From contig CM037862.1 in NCBI GenBank assembly GCA_021292105.1, forward strand, positions 3,480,501 through 3,544,500: a DNA stretch of 64,000 bases. The letters are read 5' to 3'. Of this stretch, positions 1 through 11,039 are shown piece by piece. The notes below the pieces were generated by a model. The model did not search any database. It had not been told where the DNA came from and saw nothing but the letters and a program-made list of their open reading frames with translations. The DNA comes from Anadara kagoshimensis. Lineage: Eukaryota; Mollusca; Bivalvia; Arcoida; Arcidae. The translations under genes and the position numbers were made by a program. Numbering within the stretch: position 1 is the stretch's first letter; the number at the start of each line of letters is the position of its first letter.

Positions 1-3000
1 TGTGTATAGACAGTGTTAAGGGTACCCTATTAGGTGTATATAGTCCGGTCCTGGCAATAATTGTTAGGGGGATCGAATCCGAGCTTGCAAATTATCAGAG
101 GTAGAGATAACACATGAAACGAACAATGAAGAAACGGCTTTTTGAATGTGAAATTCTCTAAATTCTACGTTATGATCTCTTAGCAAATTTGTGTATAGAC
201 AGTGTTAAGGGTATCCTATTAGGTGTATATAGTCCGGTCCTGGCAATAATTGTTAGGGTGATCGAACCCGTGACTGCAAATTGTCAGAGGTGAAGATAAC
301 ACATGAAATGAACAATGAAGATACGGCTTTTTCAATGTGAAATTCTCGAAATTCTACGTTATGATCTCTTAGCAAATTTGTGTATAGACAGTGTTAAGGG
401 TCCCCTATCAGGTGTATATAGTCCGGTCCTGGCAATAATTGTTAGAGGGATCGAACCCGAGGCTGAAAATTATCAGAGGTAGAGATAATACATGAAACGA
501 ACAATGAAAATACGGCTTTTTGAATGTGAAATTCTCGAAATTCTACGTTATGATCTCTTAGCAAATTTGTGTATAGACAGTGTTAAGAGTACCCTATTAG
601 GTGTATATAGTCCGGTCCTGGCAATAATTGTTAGGGGGATCGAAACCAGGGCTGCAAGTTATCACATGTGACGATAATACATAAAATGAACAATGAAGAA
701 ACGACTTTTTGAATGTGAAATTCTCGAAATTCTACGTTATGATCTCTTAGCAAATTTGTGTATAGACAGTGTTAAGGGTACCCTATCAGGTGTATATATT
801 CCGGTCCTGGCAATAATTGTTAGGGTGATCGAACCTGTGACTGTAAATTGTCAAAGGTGAAGATAACACATGAAATGAACAATGAAGATACGGCTTTTTG
901 AATGTGAAATTCTTGAAATTCTACGTTATGATCTCTTAGCAAATTTGTGTATAGACAGTGTTAAGGGTCCCCTATAAGGTGTATATAGTCCGGTCCTGGC
1001 AATAAATGTTAGGGTGGTCGAACCCGAGGCTGCAAATTATCAGAGGTAGAGATAATACATGAAACGAACAATGAAGATACGGCTTTTTAAATGTGAAATT
1101 CTCGAAATTCTACGTTATGATCTCTTAGCAAATTTGTGTATAGACAGTGTTAAGGGTCCCCTATCAGGTGTATATAGTCCGGTGATGGCAATAATTGTTA
1201 GGGTGATCGAACCTGTGACTGCAAATTGTCAAAGGTGAAGATAACACATGTAATGAACAATGAAGATACGGCTTTTTGAATGTGAAATTCTCGAAATTCT
1301 ACGTTATGATCTCTTAGCAAATTTGTGTATAGACAGTGTTAAGGGTATCCTATCAGGTGTATATAGTCCGGTCCTGGCAATAATTGTTAGGGGGATCGAA
1401 CCAGGCTGCAAGTTATCACAGTGACGATAATACATAAAATGAACAATGAAGAAACGACTTTTTGAATGTGAAATTCTCGAAATTCTACGTTATGATCTCT
1501 TAGCAAATTTGTGTATAGACAGCAGTGTTAAGGGTACCCTATCAGGTGTATATATCCGGTCCTGGCAATAATTGTTAGGGTGATCGAACCCGACTGAAAT
1601 TGTCAAGGTGAAGATAACACATGAAATGAACAATGAAGATACGGCTTTTTGAATGTGAAATTCTCGAAATTCTACGTTATGATCTCTTAGCAAATTTGTG
1701 TATAGACAGTGTTATGGGTATCCTATCAGGTGTATATAGTCCGGTCCTGGCAATAAATGTTAGGGTGGTCGAACCCGAGGCTGCAAATTATCAGAGGTAG
1801 AGATAATACATGAAACGAACAATGAAGATACGGCTTTTTAATGTGAAATTCTCGAAATTCTACGTTATGATCTCTTAGCAAATTTGTGTATAGACAGTGT
1901 TAAGGGTCCCCTATCAGGTGTATATAGTCCGGTCCTGGCAATAATTGTTAGGGTGATCGAACCTGTGACTGCAAATTGTCAAGGTGAAGATAACACATGA
2001 ATGAACAATGAAGATACGGCTTTTTGAATGTGAAATTCTCGAAATTCTACGTTATGATCTCTTAGCAAATTTGTGTATAGACAGTGTTAAGGGTCCCCTA
2101 TCAGGTGTATATAGTCCGGTCCTGGCAATAAATGTTAGGGGGATGAACCCGAGGCTGCAAATTATCAGAGGTAGAGATAATACATGAAACGACAATGAAG
2201 ATACGGCTTTTTGAATGTGAAATTCTCGAAATTCTACGTTATGATCTCTTAGCAAATTTGTGTATAGACAGTGTTAAGGGTCCCCTATCAGGTGTATATA
2301 GTCCGGTCCAGGCAATTATTGTTAGGGTGATCGAACCCGTGACTGCAAATTGTCAGAGGTGAAGATAACACATGAAACGAACAATGAAGATACGGCTTTT
2401 TGAATGTGAAATTCTCAAAATTCTACGTTATGATCTCTTAGCAAATTTGTGTATAGACAGTGTTAAGGGTCCCCTATCAGGTGTATATAGTCCGGTCCTG
2501 GCAATAATTGTTAGGGTGATCGAACCTGTGACTGCAAATTGTTAGAGGTAGAATAATACATGAAACGAACAATGAAGATACGGCTTTTTGAATGTGAAAT
2601 TCTCGAAATTCTACGTTATGATCTCTTAGCAAATTTGTGTATAGACAGTGTTAAGGGTCCTATCAGGTGTATATAGTCCGGTCCTGGCAATAATTGTTGA
2701 GGGATCGAACCCGAGGCTGAAATTATCAGAGGTAGAGATAATACATGAAACGAACAATGAAGATACGGCTTTTTGAATGTGAAATTCTCGAAATTCTACG
2801 TTATGATTCTTAGCAAATTTGTGTATAGACAGTGTTAAGAGTACCCTATTAGGTGTATATAGTCCGGTCCTGGCAATAATTGTTAGGGGGATCGAACCCG
2901 AGGCTGAAAATTATCAGAGGTGACGATAATACATGAAACGAACAATGAAGATACGGCTTTTTGAATGTGAAATTCTCGAAATTCTGCGTTATGATCTCTT

Positions 3001-3917
3001 AGCAAATTTGTGTATAGATAGTGTTAAGGGACCCCTATCAGGTGTATATATTCCGGTCCTGGCAATAATTGTTAGGGTGATCGAACCTGTGACTGCAAAT
3101 TGTCAAAGGTGAAGATAACACATGAAATGAACAATGAAGATACGGCTTTTTGAATGTGAAATTCTTGAAATTCTACGTTATGATCTCTTAGCAAATTTGT
3201 GTATAGACAGTGTTAAGGGTATCCTATCAGGTGTATATAGTCCGGTCCTGGCAATAAATGTTAGGGTGATCGAACCCGAGGCTGCAAATTATCAGAGGTA
3301 GAGATAATACATGAAACGAACAATGAAGATACGGCTTTTTGAATGTGAAATTCTCGAAATTCTACGTTATGATCTCTTAGCAAATTTGTGTATAGACAGT
3401 GTTAAGGGTCCCTATCAGGTGTATATAGTCCGGTGTGGCAATAATTGTTAGGGTGATCGAACCTGTGACTGCAAATTGTCAAGGTGAAGATAACACATGA
3501 ATGAACAATGAAGATACGGCTTTTTGAATGTGAAATTCTCGAAATTCTACGTTATGATCTCTTAGCAAATTTGTGTATAGACAGTGTTAAGGGTCCTATC
3601 AGGTGTATATAGTCCGGTCCTGGCAATAAATGTTAGGGGGATCGAACCCGAGGCTGCAAATTATCAGAGGTAGAGATAATACATGAAACGAACAATGAAG
3701 ATACGGCTTTTTGAATGTGAAATTCTCGAAATTCTACGTTATGATCTCTTAGCAAATTTGTGTATAGACAGTGTTTAGGGTCCCCTATCAGGTGTATATA
3801 GTCCGGTCCTGCAATAATTGTTAGGGGATCGAACCCGGGCTGCAAATTCTCAGAGGTGAAGACAACACATGAAATGAACAATGAAGAAACGGCTTTTTGA
3901 ATGTGAAATTCTCGAAA
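1..3917 (-). repeat. 189-bp satellite array, left arm
   Basis: About 20 tandem units of roughly 189 bp, continuing beyond the left edge. The landmark TGTGTATAGACAGTGTTAAG recurs at about 1, 190, 379 and 568. Units fall into subtypes by the segment after GATCGAA: type A (ATTATCAGAGGTAGAG), type B (GTGACTGCAAATTGTC) and type C (CTGCAAGTTATCACA). A and B often alternate, giving a loose higher-order pattern. Short open frames (about 67 codons) recur every few units but are only a product of the repeat. The minus strand matches the reading direction of the right arm. Confidence 0.95.
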
Positions 3918-4003
3918 TTAAAAGAACATGTCAAAACTAAAAAAAATACATTTTACACGTTTTCACCGAAGTACTCTTTCAAAATTCAGAATAGGAGTTG
4001 CAC
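3918..4003. other. junction spacer between opposed satellite arrays
   Basis: About 85 bp of A/T-rich sequence not found in the satellite units. To its left the satellite reads in one direction and to its right in the other, so it is the centre of a large imperfect inverted repeat with arms of about 3 kb or more. Confidence 0.85.
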
Positions 4004-6960
4004 ATTTCACATTCAAAAAGCCGTTTCTTCATTGTTCGTTTCATGTGTTATCTCTACCTCTGATAATTTGCAAGCTCGGATGCGATCCCCCTAACAATTA
4101 TTGCCAGGACCGGACTATATACACCTGATAGGGGACCCTTAACACTATCTATACACAAATTTCCTAAGAGATCATAACGTAGAATTTCGAGAATTTCACA
4201 TTCAAAAAGCCGTATCTTCATTGTTAATTTCATGTGTTATCTTCACCTCTGACTATTTGTAGTAAACGGGTTCGATCACCCTAACAATTATTGCCATCAC
4301 CGGACTATATACACCTAATAGAGTACCCTTAACACTGTCTATACACAATTTTGCTAAGAGATCATAACGTAGAATTTCGAGAATTTCACATTCAAAAAGC
4401 CGTATCTTCATTGTTAATTTCATGTGTTATCTTCACCTCTGACAATTTGTAGTAAACGGGTTCGATCACCCTAACAATTATTGCCAGGACCGGACTATAT
4501 ACACCTGATAGGGGACCCTTAACACTGTCTATACACAAATTTGCTAAGAGATCATAACGTAGAATTTCGAGAATTTCACATTCAAAAAGCCATATCTTCA
4601 TTGTTAATTTCATGTGTTATCTTCACCTCTGACTATTTGCAGTTACGGGTTTGATCACCCTAACAATTATTGCCATCACCGGACTATATACACCTGATAG
4701 GGAACCCTTAACACTGTCTATACACAAATTTGCTAAGAGATCATAACGTAGAATTTCGAGAATTTCACATTCAAAAAGCCGTATCTTCATTGTTAATTTC
4801 ATGTGTTATCTTCACCTCTGACAATTTGAAGTCACGGGTTCGATCCCCCTAACAATTATTGCCAGGACCGGACTATATACACATGATAGGGGACCCTTAA
4901 CACTGTCTATACACAAATTTGCTAAGACATCATAACGTAGAATTTCGAGAATTTCACATTCAAAAAGCCATATCTTCATTGTTCGTTTCATGTGTTATCT
5001 TCACCTCTGACAATTTGAAGTCACGGGTTCGATCCCCTAACAATTATTGCCAGGACCGGACTATATACACATGATAGGGACCCTTAACACTGTCTATACA
5101 CAAATTTGCTAAGAGATCATAACGTAGAATTTCGAGAATTTCACATTCAAAAAGCCGTATCTTCATTGTTCATTTCATGTGTTATCTTCACCTCTGACTA
5201 TTTGCAGTTACGGGTTCGATCCCCCTAACAATTATTGCCATCACCGGACTATATACACCTAATAGAGTACCCTTAACACTGTCTATACACAATTTGCTAA
5301 GAGATCATAACGTAGAATTTCGAGAATTTCACATTCAAAAAGCCGTATCTTCATTGTTAATTTCATGTGTTATCTTCACCTCTGACTATTTGCAGTTACG
5401 GGTTCGATCACCCTAACAATTATTGCCATCACTGGACTATATACACCTAATAGAGTACCCTTAACACTGTCTATACACAAATTTGCTAAGAGATCATAAC
5501 GTAGAATTTCGAGAATTTCACATTCAAAAAGCCGTATCTTCATTGTTATTTCATGTGTTATCTTCACCTCTGACTAATTTGCAGTTACGGGTTCGATCAC
5601 CCTAACAATTATTGCCATCACCGGACTATATACACCTAATAGAGTACCCTTAACACTGTCTATACACAAATTTGCTAAGAGATCATAACGTAGAATTTCG
5701 AGAATTTCACATTCAAAAAGCCGTATCTTCATTGTTAATTTCATGTGTTATCTTCACCTCTGACTATTTGCAGTACGGGTTCGATCACCCTAACAATTAT
5801 TGCCATCACCGGACTATATACACTAATAGAGTACCCTTAACACTGTCTATACACAAATTTGCTAAGAGATCATAACGTAGAATTTCGAGAATTTCACATT
5901 CAAAAAGCCGTATCTTCATTGTTAATTTCATGTGTTATCTTCACCTCTGACTATTTGCAGTTACGGGTTCGATCACCCTAACAATTATTGCCATCACTGG
6001 ACTATATACACCTAATAGAGTACCCTTAACACTGTCTATACACAAATTTGCTAAGAGATCATAACGTAGAATTTCGAGAATTTCACATTCAAAAAGCCGT
6101 ATCTTCATTGTTAATTTCATGTGTTATCTTCACCTCTGACTATTTGCAGTTACGGGTTCGATCACCCTAACAATTATTGCCATCACTGGACTATATACAC
6201 CTAGTAGAGTACCCTTAACACTGTCTATACACAAATTTGCTAAGAGATCATAACGTAGAATTTCGAGAATTTCACATTCAAAAAGCCGTATCTTCATTGT
6301 TAATTTCATGTGTTATCTTCACCTCTGACTATTTGCAGTTACGGGTTCGATCACCCTAACAATTATTGCCATCACTGGACTATATACACCTAATAGAGTA
6401 CCCTTAACACTGTCTATACACAAATTTGCTAAGAGATCATAACGTAGAATTTCGAGAATTTCACATTCAAAAAGCCGTATCTTCATTGTTAATTTCATGT
6501 GTTATCTTCACCTCTGACTATTTGCAGTTACGGGTTCGATCACCCTAACAATTATTGCCATCCGGACTATATACACCTAATAGAGTACCCTTAACACTGT
6601 CTATACACAAATTTGCTAAGAGATCATAACGTAGAATTTCGAGAAATTCACATTCAAAAAGCCGTATTTTCATTGTTTGTATCATGTATTATCTCTACCT
6701 CTGATAATTTTCAGCCTCGGGTTCGATCCCCCTTACAATTATTGCCAGGGCCTGACTATATACACCTGATAGGGGACCCTTAACACTGTCTATACACAAA
6801 TTTGCTAAGAGATCATAACGTAGAATTTCGAGAATTTCACATTAAAACAGCCGTATCTTCATTGTTCATTTTATGTATTATCTTCACCTGTGATAACTTG
6901 CAACCTCGGATTCGATCACCCTAACAATTATTGCCAGGACCGGACTATATACACCTGATA
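4004..6960 (+). repeat. 189-bp satellite array, right arm (inverted)
   Basis: About 15.5 units of the same satellite in the opposite orientation. Each unit contains TTCGAGAATTTCACATTC, then GGGTTCGATC, then CGGACTATATACACC. Units from about 5150 to 6620 are nearly identical and carry the variant CACCTAATAGAGTACCC, indicating recent local amplification. The outermost units (about 6660-6960) return to older subtypes. The array ends abruptly in an A-run at 6961. Confidence 0.95.
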
Positions 6961-7740
6961 GAAAAAAAAATACATGCACCCATTGGTAATTTATTTTTCT
7001 GAATAACAGATCCGAACGCATCCTATTTATTGTCGGCTGGCTTTATTGTCGGCTCAAAGTTATTGTCGGCTGTTATTGTCGGCTCACTTCAGCCTAGTGA
7101 TCCAGTAGGCTAGTTTTTGACCATGATAGTCTATACATATCCATAGTATATACATACCGGTAGTCTATCATACAAATATTGTACCACCTAAATTTCAAAT
7201 TAAAAGTGGAATGGATTTTTTTAAAGGTACCACAAAGATTTTTATAACTGAATTTTCATCACGATGTGAATTTTATCATGAAAACCAGACATTTTCACTT
7301 TTCTATATCTTTTAAGAAAAAAGCTGTTTATAAAAACAGTGCTGTGCACTTTCTAATGAGTTTCATAGGGAAATCAAGTAAAATGTCACCATATTTTAAA
7401 TCAAAAAGTGGAATGGATTTTTTTCAAGATATTTTAATCATTTTTATATTTGAATATTCGTGACAGTATGTATTTTTCACTGAGAACCAGACATTTTCAG
7501 AAAATAATATTGTTATTGGTGAAATTTAAATTTGAAAATCGGGTATATCTAGTTCCCATTGTAACTTAACGGGCTGGCGATCGCACAGGTGACTTATACA
7601 GGTGATGAGACCATCGTCTTAAACGCATCAATGGTTTACGGTCGGACCTCGATTTCTGTACATGTGTTTGATGTCATAATTGAAGCATAAATTGAAGTAT
7701 GAAGCTGAACACGAAGCATCTGTTATCTTTGATTTCAATC
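6961..7740. other. intergenic; short tandem repeats only
   Basis: No gene seen. It contains four close copies of TTATTGTCGGCT (about 7027-7084) and two direct repeats sharing AAAGTGGAATGGATTTTTTT and AACCAGACATTTTCA (about 7200-7310 and 7395-7500). Confidence 0.6.
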
Positions 7741-7895
7741 TCACTAGGATAGATGACATTCACACATTCTCCTAATTATCAAGATATCACGTCATCTACA
7801 TATCGGTGTATGGAGTTTTTGTTGACAATCTTCTATCCAGGTTTAACAAGGTTCTGGATTGATTTGCTTCATACGATTAAACATGTCAACAACAA
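7741..7895 (-). pseudogene. reverse-transcriptase fragment A (decayed)
   Basis: On the minus strand a broken frame reads HRYVDDVIS followed, after stops, by VNVIYPSEIEIK. YxDD is the catalytic motif of reverse transcriptases, and the downstream IYPxELEIK block is shared with the fragments at 12.7-13.2 and 14.9-15.3 kb. The frame is interrupted within a few codons, so this is a relic. The family looks Penelope-like to me, but that assignment is tentative. Confidence 0.55.
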
Positions 7896-7984
7896 ATGGT
7901 ACACATTGTGTGTCCAGTTGTATTTCGATTGGTTTCATAGTCTCATAGTTCAATGTTCCTTTCATTCCCATTTAGATTTTATAT

Positions 7985-8140
7985 GTGAAGGGCGAAGCTA
8001 GCTTGAAAGGAGGGATTTAAACTTTCGAAGCACCAGACGTCACTTTTCTGGTGAAAGTTTACGTGTCAATCTTAATTTGCCAGTTTTGAAAGTTTTCTTT
8101 GCGTTTTCGATTGTAATTTATGGACTGGTATTTCTGGTTT
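7985..8140 (+). repeat. dispersed repeat family R1, copy 1
   Basis: About 150 bp resembling copies at 13215-13380 (-), 17035-17200 (+), 26436-26605 (+) and 61745-61855 (-). Shared blocks: GTAGCTAGCT..., a CAC(C/T)xxxCxTCACTT block, GGTGGAGGTTCACATGTT-like sequence, then TTTGCCAGTTTxAAAGTTTT. This copy is diverged. No coding potential seen. Confidence 0.6.
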
Positions 8141-8267
8141 TAATTTGACACTGTGCTGATCAATAGAACAAATTTCAGAAGAATAATAACGTGACCTCAG
8201 AAAACAATCAAAAGTGATAAATGCAAAAAATATTAACACAACGAATTATGAAAAAATATAATTAAAA

Positions 8268-8273
8268 TTTATT
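8268..8273 (-). terminator. poly(A) signal of the Toll-like receptor gene
   Basis: AATAAA on the minus strand, about 165 bp beyond the receptor stop codon. The first such hexamer downstream, at a plausible 3'UTR length. Confidence 0.55.
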
Positions 8274-8435
8274 CAGTACATAAAACAGATAATTCTGCAA
8301 ACAAATGTTTTTTACACCGTGAAAACTGTTATCTTAAAGATACTATTATAGCATACACAAAACTCTCGTTTACGAAAATAATATGATTGGCATGTTTTGG
8401 TTAAACATCACTTTTCTTGTTAATGGATTTGATAC

Positions 8436-11039
8436 TTAACATTTTACTGCATTAAGAACTTTTTCCCAGAACAGAATTTTACCGTGTTCGTCAGTTGTAT
8501 ACTCTTTGTAAGTATTTGTACTCATCAGCTCCATTATCTGTAGCGGTACAGTCGCCATTTTTATGTTTCCATAAAGTATCACAAACACCACGTCTCGTCC
8601 ATTACGAGAACACAAACTCTCCATTCGCGCCATATTGAATTCAAAAATGCACCATTCCGATTTGAGAAAATATTCCGAAAGTATAATGATTGTTTTTCTA
8701 CTTGTGTTGACTGCGTTTGCAATGCTAGCTGCTATCGGCTTACCAATTTCAAAATCCCTCTCATGAAGACACAGGCGACAGCCCCCATCCCCTTCTAAAT
8801 GAGTAATTAATTCCGTCGTAACAAAAGAACGGTCCTCATTGGCGTATGAAATGAAAGCGTCAAATTCAAAATTGTCATCATCAGACAACAAACTGTCGTA
8901 TTTGTTGTATCGATATTGGGTAAGATAATACAAATATCTCAGTTTCCATCGAACCCGATATAAAGTACCAAATATCGCTATCAGAATGGGACAAATTACT
9001 GCCATAGAAATACCTATCTGTAACCATGGTAACGATATTTTAGAAAAACATGTTGTCTCCAAATGTTTTATAATTTGACCAAGTTGTTCTAAATATACGG
9101 ATGTATCATTTAACAATCTACAGTTGTAACTATCAAAGTCAATAAAGAGCCCTTTCCTATTTTCCATCCATTTCAGAGATGGCAGTGAGTAACAGTCGCA
9201 TTGTAAATCATTACCATCAAGATTTATAGAAATATTCCTCAATTTAATGTGTTCATCAATCCAATCTCTGACGTTCTGTTGTATATAACGTATCCTGTTT
9301 CCGGATAAGTTAATATAATTAAGATATTTCATATGTCTCATTTTAAATGTCCATTTTCGGATACCATTATCACTGATATCTAAGCTCGTCAGTCTTTTTA
9401 GTCCCAAGAAAACATTTCCATGGAGATATTTTATATTATTCTGCGACAGATCAAGAATCTCGAGTCTTTTTAAATATATGAATACAGAAATATTACTCTT
9501 TGTTCCAAACACAGAATCAGAAAGTCCCAACAGATTATTACCCAAATAAAGATTCTGTAACGATTTATAATCTTTAAACGAATTATCATTCAGGTAAGAA
9601 CATAAATTGTGGGATAGGTCGAGAGTTTTCAAATGTTTCATGTTGTTAATCTGTCCATAGAAAAAATTGATAACATTTCTTGATAAATTGAGTACTTCTA
9701 GGACATTGGTATCTAGTGTTATAGGAAGAAAAGACAAGGACAACGTACTGTCACTAAGATCAAGAACTCTTAGATGCGGTGGAAACGGTATTGTAAATTC
9801 CTTAGGTGAGACATTAGTGTTGTTATGACGAAACGAATGGACCATGGAGGATTCTGTTTGGCATGGGATTCGTCTTGGTATATCACAACTTCTAGGGTCT
9901 TGCTGCAGAAATGCATCTTGAAATGAGTGAGTGCTAAACTGTCTACTGGCCTTAAGGACTCGAATTCCAGTAAAATTTGTCATCATTACCAAATATATTC
10001 CAAGACCAAGAAGGTTATCACACATCGATAACGTACGGAGTGTATCCGGTAGATATGTTACAACTTCCGTTTCAGTTCTTGCCATTCGGTTGCTATCCAT
10101 TTCTAGGACTTCTATAGCCGTGTCCTTCAAGTATTTCATATCTTCTACATAAAGCATTGTTGAAAGTCCAAACGTTCTGTGTATTTTATTTAACTTCATA
10201 TATTTGATGGATGTACTCCTTAAATCAGAAGTAATATTGGATAACACACGGAATGTGAGGTCTGTATTTTTCGATATATCAAGCAATTTTAAGTTAGTAA
10301 GATGACTGAAGGTATTGATATCTATCCGCAGAATGTTACAAGATGAAATATCAAGAATCCGTAGGTTCTTCAAATTTCTAAAGTAAGTATCTTGAAGAAA
10401 TGATATGTTACATGCCCCTAAGTGACCGGACAAATTTAACTTTGAGAGAGTGGATAAGTGACGAAAACCTTCTCCAAATCCTTTATTGTCCAAACCATCT
10501 ATTTCCAGTGACTCAAGAGATATCAAATGGGAAAACGCGTTATCTGGATAGTCATTGTGTTGGTTGTAAGTTCCAAAATTACCACCGATTCTTAAATATC
10601 TCAGTTTTTGAAGGCCTTTAAAAAGACCATCTATCGGACTGTTTGTTGCAATATTATTCACATTCAAGTTCAGATTCCTTAGTGATTTAAAGCATCTAGT
10701 ATCATTGTCATCTTGGAATTTAAGTATTTCGTTGAGTGATAAATCTAATGACACTAAATGTCTTGGAAGTTCACGACACGACGGGAAAACTCTAAAATTG
10801 TTCCAGCTAAAATTGATTTGAATGACATTATTTGAAAACGTTGGATAATTCGATAACTCAAGACCTGAGCAATCAGCCGACAGGTGGCCATTTACCACCG
10901 ATGCACAGGTACAGTTTGGGTTGGAACTACAGGAGGGGTAAGCACCGCCACCATCTGTCGTATTGCCTGTCACATCACCAAAAGACAACACATCACCAAA
11001 AGACAAAGTCCAAATTAAATGAACAAATACGAAGACCAT
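8436..11039 (-). CDS. Toll-like receptor, single-exon, 867 aa
   Basis: Type I membrane receptor for innate sensing. Residues 1-15 are a hydrophobic leader. An N-terminal cysteine cap (CxxxxxCxC...C, about 37-58) is followed by roughly 18-20 leucine-rich repeats (many with LxxLxLxxNxL) and one C-terminal cysteine cap (LQCDCYSLP...TCF, about 610-668). A membrane helix lies at about 673-695. The TIR domain fills 724-867: box 1 FDAFISYA, box 2 RLCLHERDFEIGKP, and FW in KILFWEKV. A single cysteine cluster next to the membrane matches the single-cluster TLR type. The BB-loop proline usual in RDxxPG is isoleucine here (RDFEIG). Length is normal and the frame has no intron. The start is the first ATG followed by a hydrophobic stretch; six leader residues (LSFGDV) are tandemly duplicated. 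A poly(A) signal follows. Which ligand it binds cannot be told. Confidence 0.93.
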   Translation of the reverse strand: MVFVFVHLIWTLSFGDVLSFGDVTGNTTDGGGAYPSCSSNPNCTCASVVNGHLSADCSGLELSNYPTFSNNVIQINFSWNNFRVFPSCRELPRHLVSLDLSLNEILKFQDDNDTRCFKSLRNLNLNVNNIATNSPIDGLFKGLQKLRYLRIGGNFGTYNQHNDYPDNAFSHLISLESLEIDGLDNKGFGEGFRHLSTLSKLNLSGHLGACNISFLQDTYFRNLKNLRILDISSCNILRIDINTFSHLTNLKLLDISKNTDLTFRVLSNITSDLRSTSIKYMKLNKIHRTFGLSTMLYVEDMKYLKDTAIEVLEMDSNRMARTETEVVTYLPDTLRTLSMCDNLLGLGIYLVMMTNFTGIRVLKASRQFSTHSFQDAFLQQDPRSCDIPRRIPCQTESSMVHSFRHNNTNVSPKEFTIPFPPHLRVLDLSDSTLSLSFLPITLDTNVLEVLNLSRNVINFFYGQINNMKHLKTLDLSHNLCSYLNDNSFKDYKSLQNLYLGNNLLGLSDSVFGTKSNISVFIYLKRLEILDLSQNNIKYLHGNVFLGLKRLTSLDISDNGIRKWTFKMRHMKYLNYINLSGNRIRYIQQNVRDWIDEHIKLRNISINLDGNDLQCDCYSLPSLKWMENRKGLFIDFDSYNCRLLNDTSVYLEQLGQIIKHLETTCFSKISLPWLQIGISMAVICPILIAIFGTLYRVRWKLRYLYYLTQYRYNKYDSLLSDDDNFEFDAFISYANEDRSFVTTELITHLEGDGGCRLCLHERDFEIGKPIAASIANAVNTSRKTIIILSEYFLKSEWCIFEFNMARMESLCSRNGRDVVFVILYGNIKMATVPLQIMELMSTNTYKEYTTDEHGKILFWEKVLNAVKC

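Noticed and set aside
1490..6661. Repeated ~65-80 codon open frames in the satellite
   Set aside because: They recur with the 189-bp period, have no conserved start, and change frame with each unit indel; products of the repeat.
1..6960. tRNA genes or a CRISPR-like array in the satellite
   Set aside because: GGTTCGATC resembles a B box but there is no A box or cloverleaf. The whole unit repeats, with no unique spacers.
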